NCBI RefSeq assembly: GCF_006088715.1
Contig: NZ_CP030771.1
Coordinates: 620,001-684,000 of the forward strand
Direction of reading: 5' to 3'
Length of the DNA: 64,000 bases
Source: Streptomyces sp. YIM 121038
GTDB lineage: Bacteria; Actinomycetota; Actinomycetes; Streptomycetales; Streptomycetaceae
Shown here: positions 8,317 through 17,084 of the stretch, piece by piece
Position numbering within the stretch: the first letter of the stretch is position 1
Layout of the letters: each line of letters starts with the position of its first letter
Notes under the pieces: model-generated
The model's database searches: none
Seen by the model: only the letters and a program-made list of their open reading frames with translations
What the model was told of the DNA's origin: nothing
Position numbers and translations under genes: made by a program

Positions 8317-9708
8317 TCATGCCCCGTGCCACACGGTGGTGGCGTTGCAGAACTCCTTGATGCCGTGGCCCGACAGCTCACGGCCATATCCGGAGCGTTT
8401 GACTCCGCCGAAGGGGAAGGCCGGGTGCGAGGCGGTCATGCCGTTGAAGTAGACCCCGCCCGCCCGCAGATCGCGTACGAGGCGCTCCTGTTCGGCCGGG
8501 TCGGTGGTCCAGGCGTTGGAGCTCAGGCCGAAGGGGGTGTCGTTGGCCACGGCGATGGCCTCCTCCAGGTCCGCGACCCGGTAGACCGTGGCCACCGGGC
8601 CGAAGGTCTCCTCGCGGTGGACGCGCATCTCGGGGGTGATGCCGACCAGGACGGTCGGCTCGTAGTAGAAGCCCCGGTCGAGGCCCTTGGGCCGCCCGCC
8701 GCCGCAGACGGCGGTGGCGCCCCGGCGCACGGCGTCGTCGACGAGTTCCTCCAGGTCGTCGCGGCCCTGCGCGCTGGCGAGGGGGCCCACGTCGGTGCTC
8801 TCGTCCGTGGGGTCGCCGACGGTCAGCGCCCGCATGCCCGCGGTGAAGCGCTCCAGGAAGGCGTCGTACACGTCCGTGTGCACGATGAAGCGTTTGGCGG
8901 CGATGCAGGACTGGCCCGCGTTCTGCGTCCGCGCGGTGACGGCGGTGGTGGCGGCCGCGTCGACGTCGGCCGACGGCAGGACGACGTAGGGGTCGCTGCC
9001 GCCCAGTTCGAGGACCGTCTTCTTGATCTCGTCACCGGCGATCGCGGCGACGGAGCGGCCCGCTCCCTCGCTGCCGGTGAGGGTGGCGGCGGCCACCCGC
9101 GGGTCGCGCAGGATGCCCTCGATGGCGTCGGAGCCGACGAGCAGCGTCTGGAAGCAGCCTTCGTCGAAGCCCGCGCGGAGGAAGAGGTCCTCCAGGTACA
9201 GGGCGGTCTGCGGCACGTTCGACGCGTGTTTGAGCAGCCCCACGTTGCCCGCCATCAGGGCGGGCGCGGCGAACCGCACCACCTGCCACAGCGGGAAGTT
9301 CCACGGCATCACGGCCAGGACCACGCCCAGGGGGCGGTAGCGGACAAAGGCGCGGGACGCGCCGGAGTCGCGTACGTCGCCGTCGTCGGGCCGCTCGTCG
9401 GCGAGCAGGGCCTCGGCGCGGTCGGCGTACCAGCGCATGGTCTTGGCGCACTTGGCGGCCTCCGCGCGGGCCGCCTTCACCGGTTTGCCCATCTCGGAGG
9501 TCATGGTGAGCGCGATGTCGGGCGTGTCCTCGTCGAGGAGGTCGGCGGCGCGGCGCAGCAGGTCCGCGCGGTCGGCGAAGCCGGTGGTGCGGTAGCGGTC
9601 GAAGGCCGCGGCGGCGCGGCTCAGCCGTGCCTCGATCTCCTGGCCGCTCAGGGGCTCGAAGGTCAGCTCGGTCCAGCCGGTCGCCGGGTTGACCGTTGCG
9701 ATGGGCAT
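8317..9708 (-). CDS. NAD(P)-dependent succinate-semialdehyde dehydrogenase
   Basis: A 463-residue aldehyde dehydrogenase. It begins MPIATVNPATGW, a usual opening of the GabD/SSADH group, and carries TSEMGKP, the cofactor loop TGSEGAGRSVAA, the catalytic Glu region LELGGSDPYVVL, the nucleophile region NAGQSCIAAKRF and the C-terminal EETFGPV. These match bacterial succinate-semialdehyde dehydrogenases, which oxidise succinate semialdehyde to succinate in GABA breakdown. Other short aldehydes are possible substrates. It lies just upstream of the PHP gene on the same strand (28 bases apart), but no GABA transaminase is nearby. Confidence 0.88.
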   Translation of the reverse strand: MPIATVNPATGWTELTFEPLSGQEIEARLSRAAAAFDRYRTTGFADRADLLRRAADLLDEDTPDIALTMTSEMGKPVKAARAEAAKCAKTMRWYADRAEALLADERPDDGDVRDSGASRAFVRYRPLGVVLAVMPWNFPLWQVVRFAAPALMAGNVGLLKHASNVPQTALYLEDLFLRAGFDEGCFQTLLVGSDAIEGILRDPRVAAATLTGSEGAGRSVAAIAGDEIKKTVLELGGSDPYVVLPSADVDAAATTAVTARTQNAGQSCIAAKRFIVHTDVYDAFLERFTAGMRALTVGDPTDESTDVGPLASAQGRDDLEELVDDAVRRGATAVCGGGRPKGLDRGFYYEPTVLVGITPEMRVHREETFGPVATVYRVADLEEAIAVANDTPFGLSSNAWTTDPAEQERLVRDLRAGGVYFNGMTASHPAFPFGGVKRSGYGRELSGHGIKEFCNATTVWHGA

Positions 9709-9785
9709 GTGTGTGGCCTCCTCGTCCGCCTTCCTCGACCTTCCCGCGTCGCCCGCCGGGGCGCAACGCGGGAGTGCCGGGCCGG

Positions 9786-10484
9786 TCAGCCGGGGCCCGC
9801 CGGGGTGTGGCGCAGATACGCGAGGACGGCGCTGACCCGGCGGTGCAGCTGCGGTATCTCCGCGAGGCCGAGCTTGGCGAAGGTGGAGTTCACGTGCTTC
9901 TCGATGGTCGACTCGGAGAGCGTCAGGGAGTCCGCGATCGCCCGGTTGGTCTTGCCCTCCGCCATCTGCCGCAGGACGTCGAGCTCCCTGCGGGTGAGGT
10001 GCGACAGGGGGGCGTCGGCGGCCCGCGCGTGGCTCCCTATGAGGACCTCCACGATGCGGGGGTCGACGACGGAGCGCCCGGCGGTCACCTCCCGCAGGGC
10101 GCGCAGGAGCTCGTCGACCTCGCCGATGCGCTCCTTGAGGAGGTAGGCGAGGCCGTCGGTGCCGCGCCGGAAGAGGTCGAAGGCGTAGTTCTCGTTGGCG
10201 TGCTGGGACAGGACGACGACGCCGATGCCGGGGTGGGCGGCGCGGATGGCGTGGGCGGCGGTGATGCCCTCGGTGTGGTGGCCGGGCGGCATGCGGATGT
10301 CGGCGATGACGACGTCCGGCAGCAGCCGCGCGACCGCGTCGAGGAGCTCGGTGGCGGTGCCGACGGCGGCGAGGACGTCCACCTCGCCGGTGTCCTCCAG
10401 GAGCCGCCGGGTGCCCTCGCGCACCAGGTAGTGGTCCTCGGCGATGACGACGCGCAGCGGGGCGGTGCCCGAGGGCTCAGGCAC
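9786..10484 (-). CDS. NarL/LuxR-type response regulator
   Basis: A 232-residue response regulator. The receiver domain has the acidic pocket VVIAEDHYLVREG, the phosphoacceptor Asp in VVIADIRMPP, a switch residue in VVLSQHANE and the Lys in AYLLKER. The output domain is a LuxR-type helix-turn-helix (LTRRELDVLRQMAEGKTNRAIADSL, then SESTIEKHVNSTFAKLGL). It starts at a GTG eight bases inside the end of the histidine kinase gene, so the two are translationally coupled and form one two-component system. The regulated genes are unknown; the divergent neighbour is the RiPP-associated radical SAM gene. Confidence 0.93.
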   Translation of the reverse strand: MPEPSGTAPLRVVIAEDHYLVREGTRRLLEDTGEVDVLAAVGTATELLDAVARLLPDVVIADIRMPPGHHTEGITAAHAIRAAHPGIGVVVLSQHANENYAFDLFRRGTDGLAYLLKERIGEVDELLRALREVTAGRSVVDPRIVEVLIGSHARAADAPLSHLTRRELDVLRQMAEGKTNRAIADSLTLSESTIEKHVNSTFAKLGLAEIPQLHRRVSAVLAYLRHTPAGPG

Positions 10485-12540
10485 GGGCCTCCTCCCGTTC
10501 GCGTTCGGGGAGTCGGGCGCGGATGACGGTGCCGGCGCCGACGCGGCTGGTGACGGTGAGCTCGCCGCCCACGGCCTCGGTGCGGTCGCGCATGCCGGTG
10601 AGGCCGGAGCCGCGGGTGGTGTCGGTGGGGAACCCGGTGCCGTCGTCGGCGACCTCGACCTGGAGGCGGCCGTCGCCGCGGGTGAGACGGACGGTGACGT
10701 GTCCGGCGCCCGCGTGCTTGAGGACGTTGGTGAGTGCTTCGGATACGAGGTAGAAGGCGGACTCCTCGATGTCGAGGGCGAAGCGCACGCCGGTCAGCGG
10801 CTCCTCGCTGTGGACGGTGACGGGGATGGGCATGCGGCGGGCGCAGGAGGTCACGGCGGCGACCAGGCCCTGGTCGGTGAGGACGGGCGGGTGGATGCCG
10901 TGGGCGAGCTCCCGCAGGTCGTCGATCACGCGGTAGGCGTCGTCCTGCATCTCGGTGAGGGCGGCGTCGATGTCGCCGCCGCGGTGCAGGCGGTTGCGGG
11001 CGAGGGCGAGTTTGGCGACGAGTACGACGAGTTCCTGCTGGATGCCGTCGTGCAGGCGGCGCTCGATGCGGCGGCGCTCGGTGTCCTGGGCGTGCACGAT
11101 GCGGGCGCGGGACGCGGCGAGTTCGGTGGCCTGGCGCTGGGTCTCCCGGGCGTGCGCGGAGAGCTCGGCGGCCAGGCGGACGTTGTGCACGGCGAGCGCG
11201 GCGGACCGAGCGAGGGTCTGGCCGATGTCGTGGTCCTCGGGGGCGCAGTGGCCCTCGGCCTTGGGGCCGTACTCGATGGCGCCGAGGACGTCGTCCCCGT
11301 ACAGGAGGGGGAAGCCGACGAGGGGCCGCTCGCCGGGCGGCGGTTCGCCCGCTTCGGCGGTCGCCAGGGGCGGTCCGGGCCCGCCGAGCCGGACCCGGAC
11401 CCAGCGCAGGTCGAGGCCCTCGCGCAGCCCGGTGGCGAGCTGCGGGGCGAGCCGGTCGAGGTCGTAGGCGTGCTCCAGGGTGGTGCCGAACTGGACGAGG
11501 AGCTCGAACCTGCTGAGGCGTTTGCCGAAGACGCGGCGCTCCAGCAGGGCGTTGAGCTGGGCGCGCAGCGGCTGGAAGAGGGCGGTGACGACGACGGCGA
11601 CCAGCAGGGACAGGCCGAGCGGGAAGACCAGGCCCGCGGTGAGCCCGAGGGTCAGGGCCATGCCGACGTACCAGCTGTTGATGATGAGCCACAGGGAGCC
11701 GTAGACGGCGGAGCGGCGCAGCGCGATGTCGACCCCGAACAGCCGGTGGCGGAAGGCGGCGTAGAGGAGGGTCACGGCGATCGACACGTAGGGCAGGGCG
11801 CCGAGGATCGAGCCGACGAGGTACAGGACGCCCTGTTCGCCCTGCCAGGCGCGGAAGATCCGGGTGGAACCGCGGGCCAGGAAGGCGACGGCGGCCACGG
11901 CGGCGAAGGGCAGCAGCGCGGCCACGTCGGGCAGGCCCGCGGCCCGCGCGCGCAGACAGCGCAGCACGAGCAGGGTGGCGCCGACGCCGGGCAGGAAGGC
12001 CTCGGGGTAGTAGAAGACGATGTAGTAAACGGTGTGGTCGGACAGGCCGGTGAGGGGCAGCAGGACCGGCAGCGCGAGCAGGCCCCAGAGGCTGTTCAGG
12101 ACGCGGCGTTCGGAGCCGAAGCGGTAGCCGCCGTCGGGCAGCAGGGCCAGCAGGCGGACGATGAGGATGCTCACCACCAGGTGGCAGAGCTGGCTGGCGG
12201 CCTGCAGGGCGAAGTCGAGCGGCAGCAGCACGCCGACCGCCTCGGGGCGCAGGTACCACCCGAGTTCGAGGCTCACCAGCGTGGTGGTGTGGCGGACGGC
12301 CACGGAGACGCACAGCCAGCTGCCGAGCAGCAGCAGGCGCCGGGCCACGGGGCTGGACGGGGCGTGCCACCAGGTGAAGAGTCCGGCGAGATAGCACGGG
12401 AGTACGGACCCCAGGATCCAGGGCAGAACGTAGCGGTTGTCCAACTGCGTTGTCCCGATAAGCGTTGCCCAGAGCAAGCACGCTCCGCCGCACGCGGCGA
12501 CGAGGTGCATCCCCCCGCTTCTGCCTGCCACGGGCGACAT
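10477..12540 (-). CDS. Membrane sensor histidine kinase (HisKA_3 type)
   Basis: A 687-residue kinase. The first 320 or so residues hold about nine or ten membrane segments (for example FLPGVGATLLVLRCLRA, LGLTAGLVFPLGLSLLVAVV). A GAF-like linker follows (FELLVQFGTTLEHAYDL), then the dimerisation domain with the phosphoacceptor His in RRIERRLHDGIQQELV, then the ATPase domain (ALTNVLKHAGAG, VADDGTGF, GLTGMRDR). The large multi-span sensor suggests it detects something in or at the membrane. It is cotranscribed with the NarL-type regulator and divergent from the radical SAM/lanthipeptide genes, so it may control them, but no direct evidence shows this. Confidence 0.92.
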   Translation of the reverse strand: MSPVAGRSGGMHLVAACGGACLLWATLIGTTQLDNRYVLPWILGSVLPCYLAGLFTWWHAPSSPVARRLLLLGSWLCVSVAVRHTTTLVSLELGWYLRPEAVGVLLPLDFALQAASQLCHLVVSILIVRLLALLPDGGYRFGSERRVLNSLWGLLALPVLLPLTGLSDHTVYYIVFYYPEAFLPGVGATLLVLRCLRARAAGLPDVAALLPFAAVAAVAFLARGSTRIFRAWQGEQGVLYLVGSILGALPYVSIAVTLLYAAFRHRLFGVDIALRRSAVYGSLWLIINSWYVGMALTLGLTAGLVFPLGLSLLVAVVVTALFQPLRAQLNALLERRVFGKRLSRFELLVQFGTTLEHAYDLDRLAPQLATGLREGLDLRWVRVRLGGPGPPLATAEAGEPPPGERPLVGFPLLYGDDVLGAIEYGPKAEGHCAPEDHDIGQTLARSAALAVHNVRLAAELSAHARETQRQATELAASRARIVHAQDTERRRIERRLHDGIQQELVVLVAKLALARNRLHRGGDIDAALTEMQDDAYRVIDDLRELAHGIHPPVLTDQGLVAAVTSCARRMPIPVTVHSEEPLTGVRFALDIEESAFYLVSEALTNVLKHAGAGHVTVRLTRGDGRLQVEVADDGTGFPTDTTRGSGLTGMRDRTEAVGGELTVTSRVGAGTVIRARLPEREREEARA

Positions 12541-12763
12541 TATCGGGGCCTGTCACGACGGGCGTCCAGAGAAGTAATCCACCGACTGTGCCTGGCGGAA
12601 AACCTCCAAGGAGTTTGGGGGGTGCCCGGGTGCCCGGCAATGGCCCGCACGAGAACACTCGAAGGGAATCGCAGGGGCGGATTCCGAGGGCCGCGAAGGC
12701 GGATTCCAAGGGTCCGGCACCATGCGAGGACACTCCGCAGGGACGAGAGAACGGGTGGCCGTC

Positions 12764-13834
12764 ATGAGTCGTTGTTCCGGTCCGGAAGTCATCGTCTGGG
12801 ACACCACGTACGCCTGCCCCTTGCGTTGCTCGCACTGCTATTCGGAATCGGGGAGACGGCCTTCGCGGCAGCTCGGCCCGGAGGCCATGCTGCGGGTCGC
12901 CGACGCGCTGGCGTCGCTCGGCCCCCGGGTCGTGGCCCTGTCCGGAGGCGAACCGCTCGTCGTCCGGGGGGTGTTCGAGGTCGCGCAGCGGCTGCGCGCC
13001 GCCGGGGTGAAGCTGTCGATCAACACCAGCGGATGGGTGATGAACCGGGCCCTCGCCGAGCGGCTCGCCGACCACTTCGACGAGGTGATCGTGAGCCTGG
13101 ACGGAGCGACGTCCGAGGTGCACGACCGCATCCGGGGGCGCGAGGGCTCCTTCGAGCGGGTGCTCGCGGCCCTCACCCTGCTCGACGAGGTGGCCGCCGA
13201 GCGGAGCACGGCCGACCGGGGGCGGCTGTGCTTCGGCGTCGACTGCGTGGTGATCCGCAGCAACTTCGGCCAGCTGGAGGACATCGCGGGCGACATCGCC
13301 CACCGCTTCCCGCGCCTGACCACGCTGGGGTTCAACGCCGCCGTGCCGGAGGGCCTCGCAAGCCGCCCCGAGTTCGGCGTCCACGAACTCCTCGACGACG
13401 ACCAGGTCGCCCGGCTCACGAGCACCGCGTTCCGCTCCCGCCTGCGCGAGCTGGCGCCGTCGTCGGTGGCCGTCTTCACCACCGACAACCTCAATCTGGT
13501 GATGAAGCCGGAGCGGGTCGCGGAGGGCACCGACACCAAGGTCATGCAGGTGGAGCCGGACGGCCTGGTGCGGGGGATCCCCGTGTACGAGGGGACGGTC
13601 GGCAGCCTCCTGGAGGAGCCCGCGGCGGTGCTGTGGGAGCGCACTCTGGCCCGGCTGCGGGACCCCTTCGTCGTGGAGACGCTGTCCGCCGTGGAGTCGA
13701 TGGGGACGTGGGCACAGGCCGTGCGGCGGATGGACCGCCGCTTCGGTTCCGCCGACGACATCGCGCGCATCGACCAGCGCTCGGTGCGGACGCGCCCTCC
13801 GGAGTTCGTCACGGCGACCGTCGCGCGGCCGTAG
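12764..13834 (+). CDS. Radical SAM protein
   Basis: A 356-residue radical SAM enzyme. The cluster-binding Cys residues sit at positions 18, 22 and 25 (CPLRCSHC, the CxxxCxxC pattern), followed by the SAM-binding VALSGGEPL and a barrel with SINTSGW and VIVSLDGATSEVHDRIRG. There is no Cys-rich SPASM or Twitch tail; the last 100 residues have no Cys. An in-frame ATG 42 bases upstream is also possible. It points at the class III lanthipeptide genes and ends about 300 bases before LanKC1. That location suggests, but does not prove, that it modifies the lanthipeptide. Class III lanthipeptide loci rarely carry such an enzyme. Confidence 0.85.
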   Translation: MSRCSGPEVIVWDTTYACPLRCSHCYSESGRRPSRQLGPEAMLRVADALASLGPRVVALSGGEPLVVRGVFEVAQRLRAAGVKLSINTSGWVMNRALAERLADHFDEVIVSLDGATSEVHDRIRGREGSFERVLAALTLLDEVAAERSTADRGRLCFGVDCVVIRSNFGQLEDIAGDIAHRFPRLTTLGFNAAVPEGLASRPEFGVHELLDDDQVARLTSTAFRSRLRELAPSSVAVFTTDNLNLVMKPERVAEGTDTKVMQVEPDGLVRGIPVYEGTVGSLLEEPAAVLWERTLARLRDPFVVETLSAVESMGTWAQAVRRMDRRFGSADDIARIDQRSVRTRPPEFVTATVARP

Positions 13835-14132
13835 TCGCCGGAACCGTCGGCGGCGGCGTCGGCGCCGGATTTCCACCACTCCGCCTGACGGCACCGGGCG
13901 CCGCGCACCCGCAGCGGCTCGCGCCCCGGACCTTTCCGTGGCGGCGCATTCCGTAGGCCTTCCTTCCGCCGACGCCCGCCCGCTTTCTGTCCACCGTTCC
14001 TCCGGCGCCCCGCACGCCGTCCCGACTTCCGCCCGAGGGACGTTCGTTCGAATCCCGCACGCTTTTCCCCCGTGACTCCCGCCGATTCCCCGGAATCTCT
14101 TTCTGCCCGGTTCTGACCGGAGAGGCCGCCCC
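13835..14132. other. Intergenic region before lanKC1
   Basis: 298 bases with no convincing gene. It is a little less GC-rich on its right side (tttcccccgtgactcccgc). It probably holds the promoter and 5' leader of the lanthipeptide operon. GGAGAGG lies just before the GTG/ATG start pair of LanKC1. I could not pick out a clear -35/-10 pair. Confidence 0.4.
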
Positions 14133-16724
14133 GTGATGAAACTCCAGGACTACGACCGCTTCTACCGCGCGGACCCGGTCTTGTTCGAATTCCCGGAGCG
14201 CCTCGCCGACACTCCGGAAAGGCTCACGGCGGCCGTGCGGCCCCTGCCCCGGGGCTGGGAGCGCTCCGATTCCGGATGGTGGACGCGGCTGCGCCCGCCG
14301 GCCGCGCGACGGCCGGGCCAGGGCTGGCGGATCCACGTCTCCGTGACGCCGGCTCAGCTGGAGCGCGCGGCGGAGACCGTCGTGGAGTACTGCGTGCGGC
14401 AGAACATCGCCCTGGACCTCGTCCGCGGGACGGCCGCCGCCCGGGCGCTCGGCGACCTCCGCGCCGACCGCCTCACCAGCGCCGACCTGATGGTCCTCCA
14501 CCCGGCGGACGAGACCGTGCTCACCACCGCGCTCGCCGACCTCACCGCGCTGCTCGCACCGCTTCCGGGGCCGTACGTGCCGGGCTGTCTGCGCCACCGC
14601 TCGGGTCCGCTGTACGTGCGCTACGGCGCCGCGCAGGACCAGCGATGTCCCGCCGCCGGGCACCTGGCCGCCCCGGGCGACGAGCACGCCGTGGTGCCCG
14701 CCCTGGAACGGCCCGACGGCACCCTCGTGCCCGAGGACCGCCGCCCGGTCTTCCGCTGCCCGGACTGGGTCGCGCTGCCCGAGGTGCTGCACGCCGACCT
14801 CAAGGCCCTGCACGCCCCGCCGGACGCCCCCTTCCCCTTCCGCGACGCGCGGGCCCTGCGCCTGACCACCGGCGGCGGCACCTACCGGGCCACCGACACC
14901 GCCACGGGCAGGCCCGTCCTGCTGCACGAGGCGCGGCCCCACACCGGCCTCGACGCGTACGGCACGGACGCCGTCGCCCGCCTCACGCACGAACGGGCCG
15001 TCCTGGAGCGGCTCGCGGGCCTCGACTGCGTGCCCCGCGTCGTGCGCCACCACGTGCGGTCGGGCCACCACTTCCTGGCCGTCGAACTGCCCGAGGGCCG
15101 GAGCCTGGCCGAAGCGGCGGCCGCCGCCTTCCCGCTGACCACCGAGGACCGCGCGGAGAAGGAGGCCGCGGGCTACGCGGAGTGGGCCCTCGGCGTCGTC
15201 GGGAGGGTCGCCGCCGCCCTGGACGCGCTGCGGCACCGCGGGTTCCGCCTGGGCGAACTCAACCCGGAGCACCTGTTCCTGTGCCCGGACGACCGGGTCG
15301 TGCTCAGCCGTCTGGACACGGCGACCGACCTCACGGACGACCGGTCCCCGGCCACCGGCGAGGAGGGCTTCACGGCACCGGCGGGGCTGCGCGGCCGGGC
15401 CGCCACCGCCCATCTGCTCGACGTGCTGCGGCTGTGGCTGCTGCTTCCGGTGCCGCACCGCGACCTGGCGACCCTGCGCGTCCTCACCCGGGCAGTCGAC
15501 CAGCACTACCCCGTCCCGCCGGGCTTCGGCGCCACCCTCCTGTCCCGCCTGTCCAGGACGGCGGACCCGCAGGCCGACGACCACGCCGGGCGGCTCGCCG
15601 CGGACCGCCCCGACTGGCCCGCCCTGCGCGACTCCCTGGTGGCGGGCCTGCACGCGATGGCCACGCCCGAGCGCACGGACCGGCTCTTCCCCGGCACCCC
15701 CTTCGGGCCCGCGGCACTCGGCGGACCGTCGTTCGGCCACGGCGCCGCCGGAGTCCTGTACGCCCTGCACCGGGTGGGCGCGACCGTCCCCGCCACGTAC
15801 GTCAGCTGGCTGGCGGACGCCGCCGAACGCGACCCCGACCCGCGCCCCGGCCTGTACGACGGGCTGCACGGGGTGGCCCTGACCCTCGATCTGCTCGGCC
15901 ACCGCGAACGCGCCCTCGCCGTCCTCGACCGGGCCCGTCCCCTCGAGGCCCGCGTGCTGCGCCCCGACCTGGCGGGCGGCAGCGCCGGAATCGCCCTGAA
16001 CCAGCTGCGGTTCGCCCGCGTCACCGGGGACACCGCGCTGCACGACGCGGCCCTGCGCACCGCCGTCGACCTCGCCGGACTCGTCACCGAGGGGCCGCCC
16101 GCGCCGCGCCTCGGCACTCCCCCGCCGTACGGCCTGCTGCACGGCGGCGCCGGGATCGCCCTGCTCTTCCTGCACCTGTACGAGGAGACCGGCGTCACCC
16201 GCTATCTGGGCCTTGCCGAGCGCGCGCTCGGCTTCGACACGGCCCGGTGCGCCACCGCCGCCGACGGCTCCCTCACCCTCTTCGACGGCACCCACCACCT
16301 GCCCTATCTGCACGGCGGCAGCTGTGGACTCGCCTTCCCGCTGCGGGCGCTGCTCCGGCACCGGCCCGACGAGGGCAGGGCCGGGCTGCTCGCCGCCGTC
16401 CGGCACACCTGCGGCGCGCTGTACGTGCGCAACGCCGGGCTGCTGCGCGGCCGGGCGGGCGCGATCGCGGTGCTCGCCGCGCTCGACGGCCCCGGGGACC
16501 GCGAGGCCCTGCACACCCAGGTGCGCCGGATGGCCTGGTACGCGCACTCCTACCGCGGCCACCTGGCGTTCCCGGGCTTCCGGATGCTGCGGCTCTCCGC
16601 CGACCTGGCCACCGGTGCCGCGGGCGTGCTGCTCGCCCTGGACTCCGCGTTCGGGGGTGGCGGGCCCGTCCTGCCGTACCTCGACCCGCGGTCGTCGTAC
16701 CTACGAGCCCACGAGGGGAGGTGA
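14133..16724 (+). CDS. Class III lanthipeptide synthetase LanKC1, with degenerate lyase and kinase sites
   Basis: An 863-residue LanKC-type protein: N-terminal lyase-like domain (about 1-230), kinase-like domain (about 240-500) and C-terminal LanC-like cyclase (about 520-863). Compared with LanKC2 in the same locus, key residues are changed. KIH becomes RIH (residue 66), FKF becomes LDL (94-96), and AGGKLVTVYP becomes TSADLMVLHP. The catalytic-loop FGDLQPGN becomes LGELNPEH (residues 373-380), and the metal-binding VDFE becomes SRLD (392-395). Dehydration activity is therefore doubtful. The cyclase keeps folds such as LLHGGAGIALL but, as usual for class III, lacks zinc ligands. It may be a cyclase, scaffold or partner of LanKC2. 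The start is GTG, with ATG as the next codon. Its end carries the Shine-Dalgarno of the first precursor. Confidence 0.88.
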   Translation: MMKLQDYDRFYRADPVLFEFPERLADTPERLTAAVRPLPRGWERSDSGWWTRLRPPAARRPGQGWRIHVSVTPAQLERAAETVVEYCVRQNIALDLVRGTAAARALGDLRADRLTSADLMVLHPADETVLTTALADLTALLAPLPGPYVPGCLRHRSGPLYVRYGAAQDQRCPAAGHLAAPGDEHAVVPALERPDGTLVPEDRRPVFRCPDWVALPEVLHADLKALHAPPDAPFPFRDARALRLTTGGGTYRATDTATGRPVLLHEARPHTGLDAYGTDAVARLTHERAVLERLAGLDCVPRVVRHHVRSGHHFLAVELPEGRSLAEAAAAAFPLTTEDRAEKEAAGYAEWALGVVGRVAAALDALRHRGFRLGELNPEHLFLCPDDRVVLSRLDTATDLTDDRSPATGEEGFTAPAGLRGRAATAHLLDVLRLWLLLPVPHRDLATLRVLTRAVDQHYPVPPGFGATLLSRLSRTADPQADDHAGRLAADRPDWPALRDSLVAGLHAMATPERTDRLFPGTPFGPAALGGPSFGHGAAGVLYALHRVGATVPATYVSWLADAAERDPDPRPGLYDGLHGVALTLDLLGHRERALAVLDRARPLEARVLRPDLAGGSAGIALNQLRFARVTGDTALHDAALRTAVDLAGLVTEGPPAPRLGTPPPYGLLHGGAGIALLFLHLYEETGVTRYLGLAERALGFDTARCATAADGSLTLFDGTHHLPYLHGGSCGLAFPLRALLRHRPDEGRAGLLAAVRHTCGALYVRNAGLLRGRAGAIAVLAALDGPGDREALHTQVRRMAWYAHSYRGHLAFPGFRMLRLSADLATGAAGVLLALDSAFGGGGPVLPYLDPRSSYLRAHEGR

Positions 16725-16729
16725 TTCGA

Positions 16730-16825
16730 ATGTCGGAGATCCTCGACCTGCAGGAGCTGGAGGAGGAGGCGCCCGCTCTGTGGCCCTGCGCCAACAGCTA
16801 CCACAGCACCGTCGGCATGGGCTGA
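16730..16825 (+). CDS. Class III lanthipeptide precursor peptide A1 (31 residues)
   Basis: A 31-residue peptide starting five bases after the LanKC1 stop. A near-perfect Shine-Dalgarno (GGGGAGGTGA) spans the LanKC1 stop codon. The leader MSEILDLQELEEE has the ILDLQ-type helix that class III synthetases recognise. The rest is APALWPCANSYHSTVGMG. The only Cys is residue 20; the only Ser/Thr after the leader are Ser23, Ser26 and Thr27, all on its C-terminal side. Any thioether must therefore join Cys20 to a downstream dehydrated residue, the reverse of the usual S-x2-S-xn-C class III order. No Ser or Thr lies between the leader and Cys20. The peptide closely resembles A2, which follows. Confidence 0.9.
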   Translation: MSEILDLQELEEEAPALWPCANSYHSTVGMG

Positions 16826-16892
16826 CCCGCCCCGTCGCGCCCGTCCCGGCCCGTCACCGCCACCGAGAACCGCACGAAGGGAGGTGACGCAC

Positions 16893-16988
16893 ATGGCGGA
16901 GATCCTCGAACTGCAGGAGCTGGAGGAGGAGACCCCCTCCCTGTGGCCCTGCGCCAACAGCTACGAAAGCACGCGTGGCGTCGTCTGA
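16893..16988 (+). CDS. Class III lanthipeptide precursor peptide A2 (31 residues)
   Basis: A second 31-residue precursor with its own strong Shine-Dalgarno (GGGAGGTGA, five bases before ATG). The leader MAEILELQELEEE is almost the same as in A1. The core TPSLWPCANSYESTRGVV shares LWPCANSY and a following x-S-T-x-G with A1 but differs in the C-terminal tail. Cys20 again precedes Ser23, Ser26 and Thr27. Unlike A1, it also has Thr14 and Ser16 before the Cys. Two closely related precursors with two synthetases suggest either a two-peptide product or two variants. The strict LWPCANSY block marks the likely ring-forming part. Confidence 0.9.
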   Translation: MAEILELQELEEETPSLWPCANSYESTRGVV

Positions 16989-17009
16989 CGCACCGTCCGC
17001 TTCCGTGAC

Positions 17010-17043
17010 GCCTCCCGGCCGTGGCCACCCACGGCCGGGAGGC
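17010..17043. terminator. Strong hairpin between precursor A2 and lanKC2
   Basis: A 14-base perfect stem (GCCTCCCGGCCGTG and its complement) with a six-base loop, starting 21 bases after the A2 stop. It probably terminates part of the transcription, or stabilises the precursor mRNA, so that precursors are made in excess of the downstream synthetase and exporter. No U-run follows. Confidence 0.65.
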
Positions 17044-17084
17044 CGCGACCACCGACCGGGACCCGCACCAGGAGACCTCACACC

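Noticed and set aside
10085..13894. 1269-residue minus-strand frame over the response regulator, kinase and radical SAM genes
   Set aside because: It crosses three well-supported genes in other frames and is rich in Arg, Pro and Ala with no domain.
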